Source of the DNA: Heliopora coerulea
Lineage: Eukaryota > Cnidaria > Anthozoa > Scleralcyonacea > Helioporidae
DNA length: 64,000 bases
NCBI GenBank assembly: GCA_030142905.1
Contig: JASJOG010000197.1
Span: 248,001-312,000, forward strand
Direction of reading: 5' to 3'
A program made the position numbers and the translations under genes. This document shows, piece after piece, positions 42,593 to 52,924 of the stretch; position 1 is the stretch's first letter, and each line of letters begins with the position of its first letter. A model generated the notes under the pieces. The model did no database searches and was not told the DNA's origin. It saw only the letters and a list, made by a program, of their open reading frames with translations.

Positions 42593-42990
42593 CCATTACG
42601 ACTTTCTGTTCTGTTGGTCATCGGCTCTCTCGGTTTTCCAATTTTCAAGCACAACTTGCCGTCAGCACGCAACACTATTGTGGCTATTGTGGCTATTGTC
42701 TCACCAGGGCTTACTTGAGTGGCCATTGTCTCACCAGTGTCAGTATTGGTAATGGTATTTGCATTCGTAGATGTAATATCATCTACTTCGCCACAGCTAA
42801 TTTCAACTTCTTGGGACTGAGATTCATTACCTCTGAATTTTGGTGTTCCAGTTTAGATCTTGTAGCGTTCTACGAGATTTTGCTTCATTTTGATCACGAA
42901 TTTTCCTTTGTTTACGCTTGGCTGCACCAGATAAATAAGAACGAGAAGACGCCATTTGATTTACATGTAGCGTACCGAGATAGTCACAAT
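42593..42990 (-). pseudogene. N-terminal fragment of ZMYM1-like hAT transposase
   Basis: Minus-strand ATG at about 42952 reads MASSRSYLSGAAKRKQRK and IRDQNEAKSRRTLQDLNW, a basic LSGAxKRK leader common in ZMYM1/hAT-type transposase-derived proteins. The frame then shifts and continues as an acidic/Thr-rich segment (SQEVEISCGEVDDITSTNA) to a GTAAGC that could be a donor at 42709-42714. No zinc finger or catalytic region is present, so it is a fragment. Confidence 0.4.
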
Positions 42991-43689
42991 TCAAGACTGT
43001 ATACATACTACGTAAAAGGGGGGCGTTAAGGAAGGGAGCGTTTGCAATGTCATGCCTACGCGCATTATATTTAATTACGCACTATATTTAACTACATACA
43101 AAACTCGTTACATACATATTGATTGCGCAACTATACACTGCCGCTGATCTACATATGTTTTTGAACAATCAATTATGCAATTAATTGCAGTATCTGTAGC
43201 CATTTAATAATAGCGAACGCAACGTTTTTGACAACAGGAAAGGCGACCGGAGATAAATTTTTGACCAATCAGAATTCTCGATCCATTCTTCTGACGTTAC
43301 TCACCCCGTTTCCGTTGTAAAAATCGTTGCATGCTTAAGTTCCCTAATATATATTTTATTACATTTTTAATTTATTTCTCCCTTCTTCATTTTGGGGCCC
43401 CTCTTGAGCCTGGGGCCCGGGGTAAATTGCCCCCTTTGCCCCCCTCTTCTGAATGGCCCTGTTTGTGCGATCATATATTCATTTGGACGTCTTTTTATGA
43501 CAAACTGTCACTAATAGGACTGTTTCGATAAACCAGATATACGAGCAGCAAAATACAATCTGTACAAGTCGTGTGGTTTTTACATTGGTTCATATGAGTT
43601 CTATCGGGCGGTCACAGATCATTAACGCGTTTATGCCTCAGCAAAGAAATCACAGTAACCGAACTTAATTCGTGCTTTTATTGAAAAAT
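42991..43689. other. No gene recognised; GC-rich repeat remnant
   Basis: At 43391-43470 a G/C-run sequence (GGGGCCCC, GGGGCCCGGGG, TTGCCCCC) looks like an old dispersed-repeat fragment. Nothing else supported. Confidence 0.35.
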
Positions 43690-43711
43690 CTATCATTTAT
43701 ATACATGTGTA

Positions 43712-43749
<38 letters not shown>

Positions 43750-43800
43750 TATATATATATATATATATATCTATATATATATATATATATCTTTATATAA
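43690..43800. repeat. (AT)n microsatellite
   Basis: Long alternating AT runs with GTGTATAT and ATCTAT interruptions. Confidence 0.9.
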
Positions 43801-44006
43801 TTACCAACAAGGTGATAATAAGTTGAATTAAGCAATCATAAGAAAGTATTAAATATACATTAACAGTTGGTTGGTTGACATAATTAATTATCACCTTAGC
43901 CGTAGGTCGAAGATCAAAGTCAAACCTTTATGTCAACCCTTGTTTGTAAGTGATATCTGGAAAAATGATGGGCTGCTCTGTATTTAACAAACAGAAAATT
44001 GCATGA

Positions 44007-44328
44007 GTGTCTCTGTGCCGTGATAGAAACATGAATGACGTCATTTCAACCGGAAAAATGCCCAGTGAAAACATGAGATGTAGCCAAGTGTTTTCTGGTA
44101 TTTTTCCTGTTGAAATGGCTTCATTCATGTTTCTATCACAGTACAGAGACACAAAAACTATTTTCTGTTTGTTTTATAAAATAACCAAGATTTTCTTGAG
44201 TTTTTGTGATGTCATCCGTGTTTCTGTCCTCTAAAAGAAAATGAAAATGACGTCAGCCGTGTCTGCACTCCGGGAGAAAATGAGGCTCGTCCAATCAGGG
44301 CTTGCGTAGGACGCGTGTTATTTCATAA
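44007..44328 (+). mobile_element. CRE-bearing MITE, copy 2 (322 bp)
   Basis: Direct orientation of the family also seen inverted at 30441-30762. The left 147 bases form a hairpin with arms of about 52 bases. It carries two perfect TGACGTCA palindromes (44036-44043, 44248-44255) and TGATGTCA at about 44210. The right end is ACGCGTGTTATTTCATAA. Confidence 0.7.
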
Positions 44329-45250
44329 TGAAGTAAAGAAGGTGAACCTGATTGTATTTATATCCCGTTATAGAACAGACCAGAATTGCCAGCTAAATAT
44401 TTTTCTACCTGTTAAATGGTTCCTTGAATTAAAAAAATATTAAAAAGCAAAGAAAAGAAAAAGGAAAAAAGACAGAAAAATAAGAAGAAAAGTAAATAGG
44501 GAAAGAGAAAGAGAAGCAAGCGGCAAACCAGCTGTAACCACTACCATCGGAAAAGTATAGCAATCATTACGATGTTTTCCAAAGTTGCCCGAAGACGAAA
44601 CACGAAGTAGACTTGTGGCAATTTCCTCAGCTTGCATAATTTTACTCTTCAGTCTTCATTGATGCAGAAGAACAAAGTATTTTAAAATGGAAGCTTGTGT
44701 AACCAAGGTTGCATTGCATATATCTTGCAAAGGGCTGCTGGATAAACATGCGTTTTCTAAATCAGATACCCCGTGTACATCCAGCACATAGGTCTCAAGT
44801 TTGGATGGGCTTGATGCTGGTCACCAGAAAGACAACTCACGCCGAATGCGCGAGGCTCTAGGGGGGTCCGGGGCAATGCTCCCCCAGAAAATTTTCAAAA
44901 TTAGGCCCTCTGAAAAGCCATTTCCTACATTTTGAGACCATTTTGAAGCAAAATTGAATGATTTTCTTTGACCCTGTCCCTCACTTAGACTCAAAACTGC
45001 TCTCCTCTGCACTTCAATTTGTACTTTTTGGAAGTTTAAGCTTAATCTGTACATCTACACTGATATGCCACTCCACACATCTCAGTTGCAACAGATTCAA
45101 CTGATTTTATTTTCTGGGTTTGACGTATTATTATCATTGCCTAAATTACAGAAGTATTCTTTTGCAAATTGCGAAACTCGCACTGTTCAAAGTCCCCATG
45201 AATCTCCGCAGTCGCATGCCCATGAGTCTCTTGCAAGCGACTGGGGACGA
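44329..45250. other. Intergenic; purine tract and dispersed-repeat remnant
   Basis: A-rich purine tract at 44432-44520 (complement encodes only Leu/Phe runs). 44850-45010 (GGGGGGTCCGGGGCAATGCT, CCCCCAGAAAATTTT) looks like an old multi-copy repeat. No gene. Confidence 0.4.
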
Positions 45251-45258
45251 GTCAGCTA

Positions 45259-45991
45259 CATTGAACTCTAAAAAGACTGGAACGATACCTCGTTATGTCT
45301 GGCCTTACGACTGAGTGAAACCGACATGGGGCAGCCATGTAGGTCAAAAACACGCGGGTAAGCGCGGGCCTCAAACTTACAGAAGCGAGCAAAACGTTAC
45401 TCGGCCTCAGCGAGTCAGAACTGAAGATTACTTACTTATGATTTCAATCATAAGTAAGAAAATGTTTTCGAAAAAACTCTTGGAAATTTGGGCCTCAGCC
45501 GAGCAGACAAGGACTGGGGAGACAAAAACTCGTGAAAGCTTTTTTACCGCTAAAAAACGTTAAAACCGATCAAATATCAAGTTTGGATGAATAGAAAACT
45601 AACTTTTATTTTCGATTTAAGAAACAGTATAATAGTTTTTAGCATATCTGCCTAATATTACAGATAAACAACATAAAAAATGATTAGAAAAATCCGCGCG
45701 GTTTCTCTCTTGATCTTCCAATATTTGTATTGATGATAACTTTACTTTTTCTGAACAGTTACTTCCAATTGGTACATTAGTCAACAGAGGATTGGTCTTC
45801 TAGTTTGTTAGCATAAACAAAAAAATTTAAAAAAAATCCGAACTTTAGATTAAATGAGTTTTGGGGCATACGTAATGATTTATCAACTAGGGGGGACTGG
45901 GGTGACCTGTAATTTGACCTACATGTCTGCCTCCATGCTGGCTTCAAAAAAAAGTTTACAGGTAGCGTTCCAGTCTTTTTAGAGTTCAATG
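45259..45991. mobile_element. TIR transposon, 733 bp, 8-bp target duplication
   Basis: Terminal repeats start CATTGAACTCTAAAAAGACT and extend about 90 bases with gaps (GACTGGAACG ... ACATGTAGGTCAAA on both sides). Flanks GTCAGCTA (45251-45258) and GTCAGCAA (45992-45999) match 7 of 8. A 12-base-arm hairpin sits at 45431-45458. An 82-codon plus frame inside has no motif. An 8-bp duplication fits hAT or P, but the ends are unlike typical hAT. Confidence 0.65.
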
Positions 45992-45999
45992 GTCAGCAA

Positions 46000-47933
46000 T
46001 ATGATCTCAAGCAGTCTATGTGCGCAATATCAATATGATTATATTTACAAAGAAATGAATTGTAAACATGTCTGGGATGTCACAGAATGCGTTTAACGGT
46101 GTTGCAAGTCCCACTGTCAAATCGTAGCTTATTTTTGTGTTCCAAAACACATTTAAAAATAATTTCACAACACGGAAGACAGAAATACAGCAAATCAATG
46201 CCAATGCGGGTTTTTATGCTAGCCTGGCGGATCGGCTGGTTTGGATGTCCAAACGCGGGTCTGACCGGCCAGATGCGGGTCACTTGGGAGTTATGCTAGC
46301 AAGGAGACAAGTGGACGGAGGTATGCTATGATTCTGTATAATCGTGACGGTTTATGGCCACATGGGACATATATTACTTGTAGTTTGACTATTAAAACAA
46401 CAAATATGGCTACTAAATGTTCACCCTTTGCTATTCCCAAAGCTGGAGTCAAATTTTACGGACGGCTGTTCTGATTGAGACTTATTGTTCGAGTAATGAA
46501 AATACATGTAATTTATGTGCTGAAAACTTGAATTATTCGATTGCTCTATTTACTTCAAGTTCGTAGACCTCCAGATACCCTAAAATTATATTTGCAGGAT
46601 GAAAATCTGAATTCTTGGTTACCATAGCGATAAAACTTTATATTTTAGCTTCGGTTTTGTAATTCTGTTAACTTTGAGAAAGTATTCAAACTTGAAAAGG
46701 AAGGAGTTAAGGGTGTTCTAATTTGAACTGGGTTTGACCGTGACGTGTTCCATGTTTCATTTGAACTCCTGTGAAATGTCAATTTTGACATTCTCGGTAA
46801 GGAGCGTCGTGAAACCGTGTTTTTCTCAAGACCAGTATAGCAGTACGTTATACTGACCTCACTCTGGTCCCAATTGATTCAGTGTATTTGGCGCAAGGGA
46901 AGATTTAAACTTTGATGTTAAAATAAAGAAATTCCATTTGAAAAATTTTTATGTTGGAAATAAATCGCACAATGACCTTTCACATCAAAATTTAGCTTAA
47001 AGGTGAATAAGATAGTTTTTAGTCTTAATCCAATACATGTTTTGATAGATCAAGAGGTCATTTTCAGTTAATAGACTAGTGCAAGACGTGAGATGAATTA
47101 CTGAAGCATTAAAAAATTAGAAATATTGTTATTAACTTGAATAAAACATACTTTACTCTTTCCCAACAGTAGGTCTCCCATTGGCTATGGTGGTGATGCC
47201 AGGAATTCCCCAACACAGGGGCTAACGTCCACAACAGGGGGGCTAAACCTTAAATGCCATGACCACATCCCCTTTATAATTTCATTAATTGAAGGTCAAA
47301 AACATCACATTTTTTGCTAGAATAACCTGTAATTTTTAGCGTTCTGAAACTTGCATTCGAGTGGATTAACTTGTGGTTCATTTGTGCAAAGCTATACAGT
47401 ACAATTGTTTGGCAAGTTGTTTACTCAATCGTATGCTTCAGGATGAGAAGAATTGCAAGAAGAATTACCTGTATAAACAGCCCTGTTATCTTTCTTGGCT
47501 GAATCAATAACAACTGGTTCTAGTTTGCACAAGATATAAATGTGTTCATCAGTGAAACTTCCCCAACAGATTGTTAATTTTTCCCCAATAGGGGGGCTAA
47601 GGTTCTACAATGGGGGAGCTGTTGCCCCCTCTGCACCACTGTAGCACCCCACCTATGATTGGCTAGTAGAGTTAGTAGAGTGCTGCATTAGTAGTGGTAA
47701 ATGATATGTAAGGTTTGAAAAGTCATCAGGGTAAGGGAATTACTGAATCGTAAGAGAGGAATAAATTGATGTTTTAGGTGAAAGTCCTTCATCAGATTGA
47801 AATGTGAAACCAACCAAACTTCAACAAAGGGCTTTTGCTCAAAACATCAATTTATTACTCTCTTAAGTTTCTGCAGTTCCCTCAACCTTTTGGCTTTTTA
47901 AATTCTAATGGTTCAACACTAATCTGAAAATAG
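46000..47933. other. No gene; inverted pair of hammerhead-like motifs near the end
   Basis: AT-rich. 47180-47640 holds several CCCCAA/GGGGGGCTAA motifs. At 47752-47866 two hammerhead-like motifs face each other (TAAATTGATGTTTTAGGTGA and complement GCTCAAAACATCAATTTA), 148 bases or less from the PLE-2 repeat. Confidence 0.4.
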
Positions 47934-48082
47934 TTAATATACATGTAATGATAGTTTTTAAGTCTTTCATGATGGTAGATCTCCCAATGATAGGTAAAAT
48001 AGTCAAATATTAGCTAGAATAAAGTCTGGAAAGAGTTAATGATGTTATTAATGCAATATCGTTTTGCCCTCTTAAAAACAGA
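47934..48082 (-). repeat. Direct repeat A downstream of PLE-2
   Basis: About 145 bases (ACATGTAATGATAGTTTTTA ... TTTTGCCCTCTTAAAAACA) matching 50734-50883 in the same orientation with roughly 90% identity by eye. Together they bracket the PLE-2 body and may be pseudo-LTR pieces. Confidence 0.7.
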
Positions 48083-48190
48083 TATGGTAACAATATGAGG
48101 AATTCTAGGGCACAGGGGTCCAGTGTAGATAGCTTCGATAAAACAGCGGCGTTCTTAAGGTTATACACTATCTAAAGGATAGAAAAAAGC

Positions 48191-48228
48191 TTCTCGACGT
48201 TTTGTGCGAAGGCCCTTCGTCCGGAGAT
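48191..48228 (-). ncRNA. Hammerhead-like motif just outside PLE-2 3' end
   Basis: Minus strand TCCGGACGAAGGGCC then TTCGCACAAAACGTCGAG. It has the layout of the recurring motif, with both core boxes carrying one substitution. Confidence 0.4.
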
Positions 48229-48479
48229 TAGTAGCATGGAATACAAAAACACGTGGGCTTTTATAGTAAAGCTAAAAAAGTGTGTCACGTGACAAAAATG
48301 AACCAATAGAATGAATGTGGTCAAAACAAACACAAAACAATGAAAGGGTAAAGCACATGACAAATTATATGTGAAACTAGAGAGCAAAAAGGGCGAAAAA
48401 TAGCGCGTGGATGGGAAATAATAATGTGGGATAGCGAAGGAAGGTGAGATGATGAAATAAAGTAAATCGAGAGCTAAAC

Positions 48480-50744
48480 TTAAGAAAATCGCTCGTTGAT
48501 ACCATGGGGGTGCAGTGTTCCAAGTTTGGAAATGAGACGCATTTCCTGACTTTTGCGGCTATCATTGTTACCGGAAACAGGAACTAAAGTTCGAGTTTGC
48601 ATATCCGAAAGGCTGTGATTAGCACTGTTAAAGTGCCTGGCAACAGGCTGATTAGCATCGTTCTTAGTAACAGCACGACGATGCTCCCCAAACCTGTCTC
48701 TCAAAACTCTTCCAGTTTCTCCAATGTAGAGCATGCCACATTTAATGCTTGAGATGGAGTAAATGAGATGGGAGGAAGTACAAGTGAAGTGGTGTTTGAC
48801 AGTGAACTTAGATTTTGGCGCCGAAATTGTAATGGAGGAATCTATGAAACTACAGGTTTTGTAATTCTTGATGCCACAAGGAAATGTGCCCTTGGGAGAC
48901 GACTTACCCTGTGGTAGAGAACTATGAACTAGGGATTCACGGATGTTTTTGCTGTGCCGAAAAGAGACTAGAGGGTTATCGGGGAAAATGGAAGATGTTT
49001 CAGGATCATTCTTTAGGATATGGAAGTTCTTGCGGATGACATCCCTTACTTTGAAATTGAAGGGATGGTAAGTGAGAACTAAGGAGATTTTTTTGGAAAC
49101 ATTGACTACAGAGTCAGTGAGGGTATCCGAACGGGGAATCTGGGTAGCCTTGGTTAAGGCAGTCTCGAGAAGAGGGGTGGGATAGCCTCGCTGGACAAAA
49201 AAGTTTCTCATTTCCAAACTTTTTATATGAAAATCTTCATCTTCACTGCAAAGGCGGCGAAGACGAAGAAACTGGGAGAAAGGGATTGACCTTTTGGTGT
49301 GGTTTGGGTGGGAAGAGGAATAAAAGAGATAACTGTGGGAGTCAGTGGGCTTGTAGAACACAGAGGTGGTGAGTTTATTGCCATTGATGGAAACAAGTAT
49401 ATCTAAGAACGATACACTGGTCTCACTGATCTCCCATGTGAATTGGAGTGAGGAATGGAAACCATTAACAAAGTTAATGAACCGCTCCAAATCGACACGG
49501 GAACATGATGCTGTGCCAAGACAGTCATTAATGTACCTACTAAAGTAATCAGGCATAGGACCAGTGTACTGCTCAAAGATTTGTTTTTCCAGAAAACCAA
49601 CAAACAAGTTGGCATAATTAGGACCCATTTTGGTGCCCATAGCTACACCACTTATCTGCTGGTAATGCTCACCATCAAAGGAAAAATTGTTGAGGGTGAG
49701 CACTAGCTCTGCCATACGAATCAATGTGGTTGTCGACGGTTCCTGGGTGGAGCGCTTATCGAAGAAAAATTTAAGCGCCTTCAAACCTTCATCATGCATA
49801 ATGACAGTGTATAAGGATTTGACATCCATGGTGAAAATGAATGTGTGGGTGCCTGAGAAGGTGATGTTTTGGAAGATTTGGAAAGCATGTTTGGTGTCCC
49901 TGATGTAGGAAGGTAATTCCCTAACCATGGGTGCCATAACATGATCAAGATAGCTGGAGATGAGTTCAGTGGGACAACCACAGGTAGTCACAATGGGCCT
50001 ACCTGGGTTGTTAGGTTTGGGAATTTTGGGTAGAAAGTACATGACAGGTGTGTGAGGTGTGTCAACTAAGAGATTCCTTGCAGAATCAGGAAGTTCTCCA
50101 GTGCTGATGAGATTAATGATGGTTTTACGAATGGTGGTTTGGTGAGTAGATGTCAAATCCCCTTCAACCAAACGACAAAAAGCAGAGTCACTCAATTGCC
50201 TTTGAGCTTCATTTCGATACAAATCAGCTCTCCATACAACCAATGCTCCACCCTTATCAGCCGGTTTGATAACAATGTCATCACGAGCACGAAGTATCTT
50301 GAGAGCACTAAATTCAGCTTCAGTTAGGTTGGATGGCCTTTTGGGCTTAAATTTGGGAAGGTGTTCTGTATCATGTCGACATTGTCGAATGAATAGCTCG
50401 GAGGGATCCATGTTGGACTTCCGTGGGAGTCCAGGTAGATTTTTTAATTTTAATGGCCTCAAATGCGTCCTTTGGGACGGAGGATTTGTTGTGAAAAAAC
50501 GCTTTGAGGCGTAATCGTCTAAAAAAGACTCGGTGTCTTGCTTAACTGAGTAGATGTCGAGTGACGCTGGGTTGGGAACAAATTTGAGACCTTTCGCGAG
50601 GATAGATCTCTCAGAGTCTGATAAGGGAAGATATGATGGAATGGTGACAACCAAATTGATGTTGTTGGCTGGGTAAGCGTGATAAGGTGCCGAAACGGGA
50701 CTGTTGCCTAACAAACTGTTGAATTTAGAGGTTTTAATACACAT
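48480..50744 (-). CDS. PLE-2 reverse transcriptase and GIY-YIG endonuclease, full length
   Basis: 754 codons, no stop. N-terminal LPLSDSERSILAKGLKFVP and KPADKGGALVVW (about 165), then YFLPKIPKPNNPGRPIVT, TFIFTMDVKSLYT (motif A, about 305), ISGVAMGTKMGPNYANLF, RYINDCLG (motif C, about 405) and FLDILVSING. A Cys-containing linker leads to the C-terminal GIY-YIG nuclease LIYSI ... MLYIGETGRVLRDRFGEHR (about 670-690). Motif C should read YIDD; codon 49527-49529 gives Asn for the first Asp, which should abolish polymerisation. Otherwise this is an intact Poseidon-like PLE protein. It starts 3 bases inside direct repeat A'. Confidence 0.88.
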   Translation of the reverse strand: MCIKTSKFNSLLGNSPVSAPYHAYPANNINLVVTIPSYLPLSDSERSILAKGLKFVPNPASLDIYSVKQDTESFLDDYASKRFFTTNPPSQRTHLRPLKLKNLPGLPRKSNMDPSELFIRQCRHDTEHLPKFKPKRPSNLTEAEFSALKILRARDDIVIKPADKGGALVVWRADLYRNEAQRQLSDSAFCRLVEGDLTSTHQTTIRKTIINLISTGELPDSARNLLVDTPHTPVMYFLPKIPKPNNPGRPIVTTCGCPTELISSYLDHVMAPMVRELPSYIRDTKHAFQIFQNITFSGTHTFIFTMDVKSLYTVIMHDEGLKALKFFFDKRSTQEPSTTTLIRMAELVLTLNNFSFDGEHYQQISGVAMGTKMGPNYANLFVGFLEKQIFEQYTGPMPDYFSRYINDCLGTASCSRVDLERFINFVNGFHSSLQFTWEISETSVSFLDILVSINGNKLTTSVFYKPTDSHSYLFYSSSHPNHTKRSIPFSQFLRLRRLCSEDEDFHIKSLEMRNFFVQRGYPTPLLETALTKATQIPRSDTLTDSVVNVSKKISLVLTYHPFNFKVRDVIRKNFHILKNDPETSSIFPDNPLVSFRHSKNIRESLVHSSLPQGKSSPKGTFPCGIKNYKTCSFIDSSITISAPKSKFTVKHHFTCTSSHLIYSISSIKCGMLYIGETGRVLRDRFGEHRRAVTKNDANQPVARHFNSANHSLSDMQTRTLVPVSGNNDSRKSQEMRLISKLGTLHPHGINERFS

Positions 50745-50883
50745 GTAATAGTAGTTTTTAAGTATTTCATGATGGTAGATCTCCCACTGATAGGTAAAAT
50801 AGTCAAATGTTAGCCAGAGTAAAGTCTGGAAAGAGTTAATGATGTTAATAATGGAATATTGTTTTGCCCTCTTAAAAACATTC
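50734..50883 (-). repeat. Direct repeat A' upstream of PLE-2 ORF
   Basis: Partner of 47934-48082. It overlaps the PLE-2 start codon and ends 7 bases before the inverted arm begins. Confidence 0.7.
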
Positions 50884-50890
50884 AGAGGAT

Positions 50891-51629
50891 TTTGGAAATG
50901 AGAAACTTTTTTGTCCAGCGAGGCTATCCCACCCCTCTTCTCGAGACTGCCTTAACCAAGGCTACCCAGATTCCCCGTTCGGATACCCTCACTGACTCTG
51001 TAGTCAATGTTTCCAAAAAAATCTCCTTAGTTCTCACTTACCATCCCTTCAATTTCAAAGTAAGGGATGTCATCCGCAAGAACTTCCATATCCTAAAGAA
51101 TGATCCTGAAACATCTTCCATTTTCCCCGATAACCCTCTAGTCTCTTTTCGGCACAGCAAAAACATCCGTGAATCCCTAGTTCATAGTTCTCTACCACAG
51201 GGTAAGTCGTCTCCCAAGGGCACATTTCCTTGTGGCATCAAGAATTACAAAACCTGTAGTTTCATAGATTCCTCCATTACAATTTCGGCGCCAAAATCTA
51301 AGTTCACTGTCAAACACCACTTCACTTGTACTTCCTCCCATCTCATTTACTCCATCTCAAGCATTAAATGTGGCATGCTCTACATTGGAGAAACTGGAAG
51401 AGTTTTGAGAGACAGGTTTGGGGAGCATCGTCGTGCTGTTACTAAGAACGATGCTAATCAGCCTGTTGCCAGGCACTTTAACAGTGCTAATCACAGCCTT
51501 TCGGATATGCAAACTCGAACTTTAGTTCCTGTTTCCGGTAACAATGATAGCCGCAAAAGTCAGGAAATGCGTCTCATTTCCAAACTTGGAACACTGCACC
51601 CCCATGGTATCAACGAGCGATTTTCTTAA
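50891..51629 (+). pseudogene. PLE-2 right arm: inverted copy of C-terminal coding region
   Basis: Plus-strand frame from EMRNFFVQRGYPTPLL to HPHGINERFS, about 244 residues identical to the end of the PLE-2 protein, including the whole GIY-YIG nuclease. It is preceded by unrelated sequence (repeat A'), so the ATG at 50859 is accidental. Arm sequence continues as 3' UTR to 51878. Confidence 0.85.
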
Positions 51630-51934
51630 GTTTAGCTCTCGATTTACTTTATTTCATCATCTCACCTTCCTTCGCTATCCCACATTATTATTTCCCATCC
51701 ACGCGCTATTTTTCGCCCTTTTTGCTCTCTAGTTTCACATATAATTTGTCATGTGCTTTACCCTTTCATTGTTTTGTGTTTGTTTTGACCACATTCATTC
51801 TATTGGTTCATTTTTGTCACGTGACACACTTTTTTAGCTTTACTATAAAAGCCCACGTGTTTTTGTATTCCATGCTACGTTTGGAAGGAAGGCCCTTCGT
51901 TAGAGAAAGAAACATGTTCACATTCAGACCAGGT

Positions 51935-51968
51935 TTCTCTGACGAAGGTTCTTTGTTCGAAACGTTGC
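51935..51968 (+). ncRNA. Hammerhead-like motif beyond PLE-2 right arm
   Basis: TCTCTGACGAAGG, then TTCTTTGTTCGAAACG. Both core boxes (CTGACGA, GAAAC) are exact; stem II is short and imperfect. A partial second copy (GAAGGCCCTTCGTTAGAG) is at 51886-51905, reverse orientation. Confidence 0.45.
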
Positions 51969-52029
51969 AATTCCTTGAAAGGAGTCAAAGCAGTTATGAA
52001 CCTTTTAACTTTTTACTAGAGTTATAGTT

Positions 52030-52920
52030 GGTAAATTTTCAAGTACGTATCGTACGTGACATAGAGACGGTGGTTTACCTGTTTATAAGTTTGGTTTTAC
52101 CCAAAGAGCCTATGCTAGGTGGTCTTAATGCCGTGTCAAATAAGTTCGAACAGGAAGTAAAAATTACGTTTGATACAGGCCAGGTGAAAAGTAGTTTAAT
52201 CAAACATGTTTTTGTTGGAGTGAACGGGATATTACTTGTGTGAGTTATCATGTAGCCGCAGCTAAAGTTGAGTTCCACTTGGTATGTTTAATAGCATCGC
52301 CAGACCATTTGAGGTGTCTTCGAGTCGAAAATCATGACGAGCCTCTTTTGTGTAACATATATTACTGAATTGTCTAATTTATGATTTTCTCTTATCACAA
52401 AATTGACAATGGAATTGTCAAATGTGAGTACTGAATGCCGTCAAATATAGCAAATTGATTGAGTTAAAAGTGATTTTCGAGAACTTAATATTCCTCACAA
52501 GTTGCAGCAAGATATCTAGGTGGCCTTAATTGTATTTTCAGTGATATATTGTAGCGTCACAGTTAAGATTATAGTTGACGAAGAAGTTTGCAAATCTATG
52601 TTCGTTCTTTCGACTGGAATGGGACCGGACTGGATAAGTATAATAATTGCCTTCAGTTGTAAGTAATGCACGAACTAATTTTTTTCACATTTTGAATGTT
52701 TGAATGTCTCTTCGGGACCGATTATTGACATTATAAAAAATTAAAGTAAGCGAATAAAAAAAATCAAAGACTACAACAACAGGGTCGGCAATGGGCAAAA
52801 AATAGGAGTTCTTGTGGTTGAAGTATCGGAGGTTACGAAAATAGCATGTTAGCAGATTTGTACTCGTGGAGTCTGAGTTTCCACTGATGTACTGCACGAA
52901 CAAGTTTAAATATCATGAAC
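52030..52920. other. No gene recognised
   Basis: AT-rich intergenic sequence without supported features. Confidence 0.4.
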
Positions 52921-52924
52921 GGTG

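Larger units (their letters stand above)
48231..51878 (-). mobile_element. Penelope-like element PLE-2 with inverted arms
   Basis: Minus-strand PLE with a full-length ORF. Its last 988 bp (48231-49218) recur inverted at 50891-51878; arms are equal in length and look identical where checked. Between the ORF start and the inverted arm lies direct repeat A'. Outside both tips sequence diverges abruptly but each side has a hammerhead-like motif. Confidence 0.85.

Noticed and set aside
44440..44637. Possible membrane protein rich in Leu and Phe
   Set aside because: Complement of a purine-rich low-complexity tract.
48231..51878. LTR retrotransposon with long terminal repeats
   Set aside because: The repeats are inverted, not direct, and the protein has a GIY-YIG nuclease and PLE-type RT, with no gag, protease or integrase.
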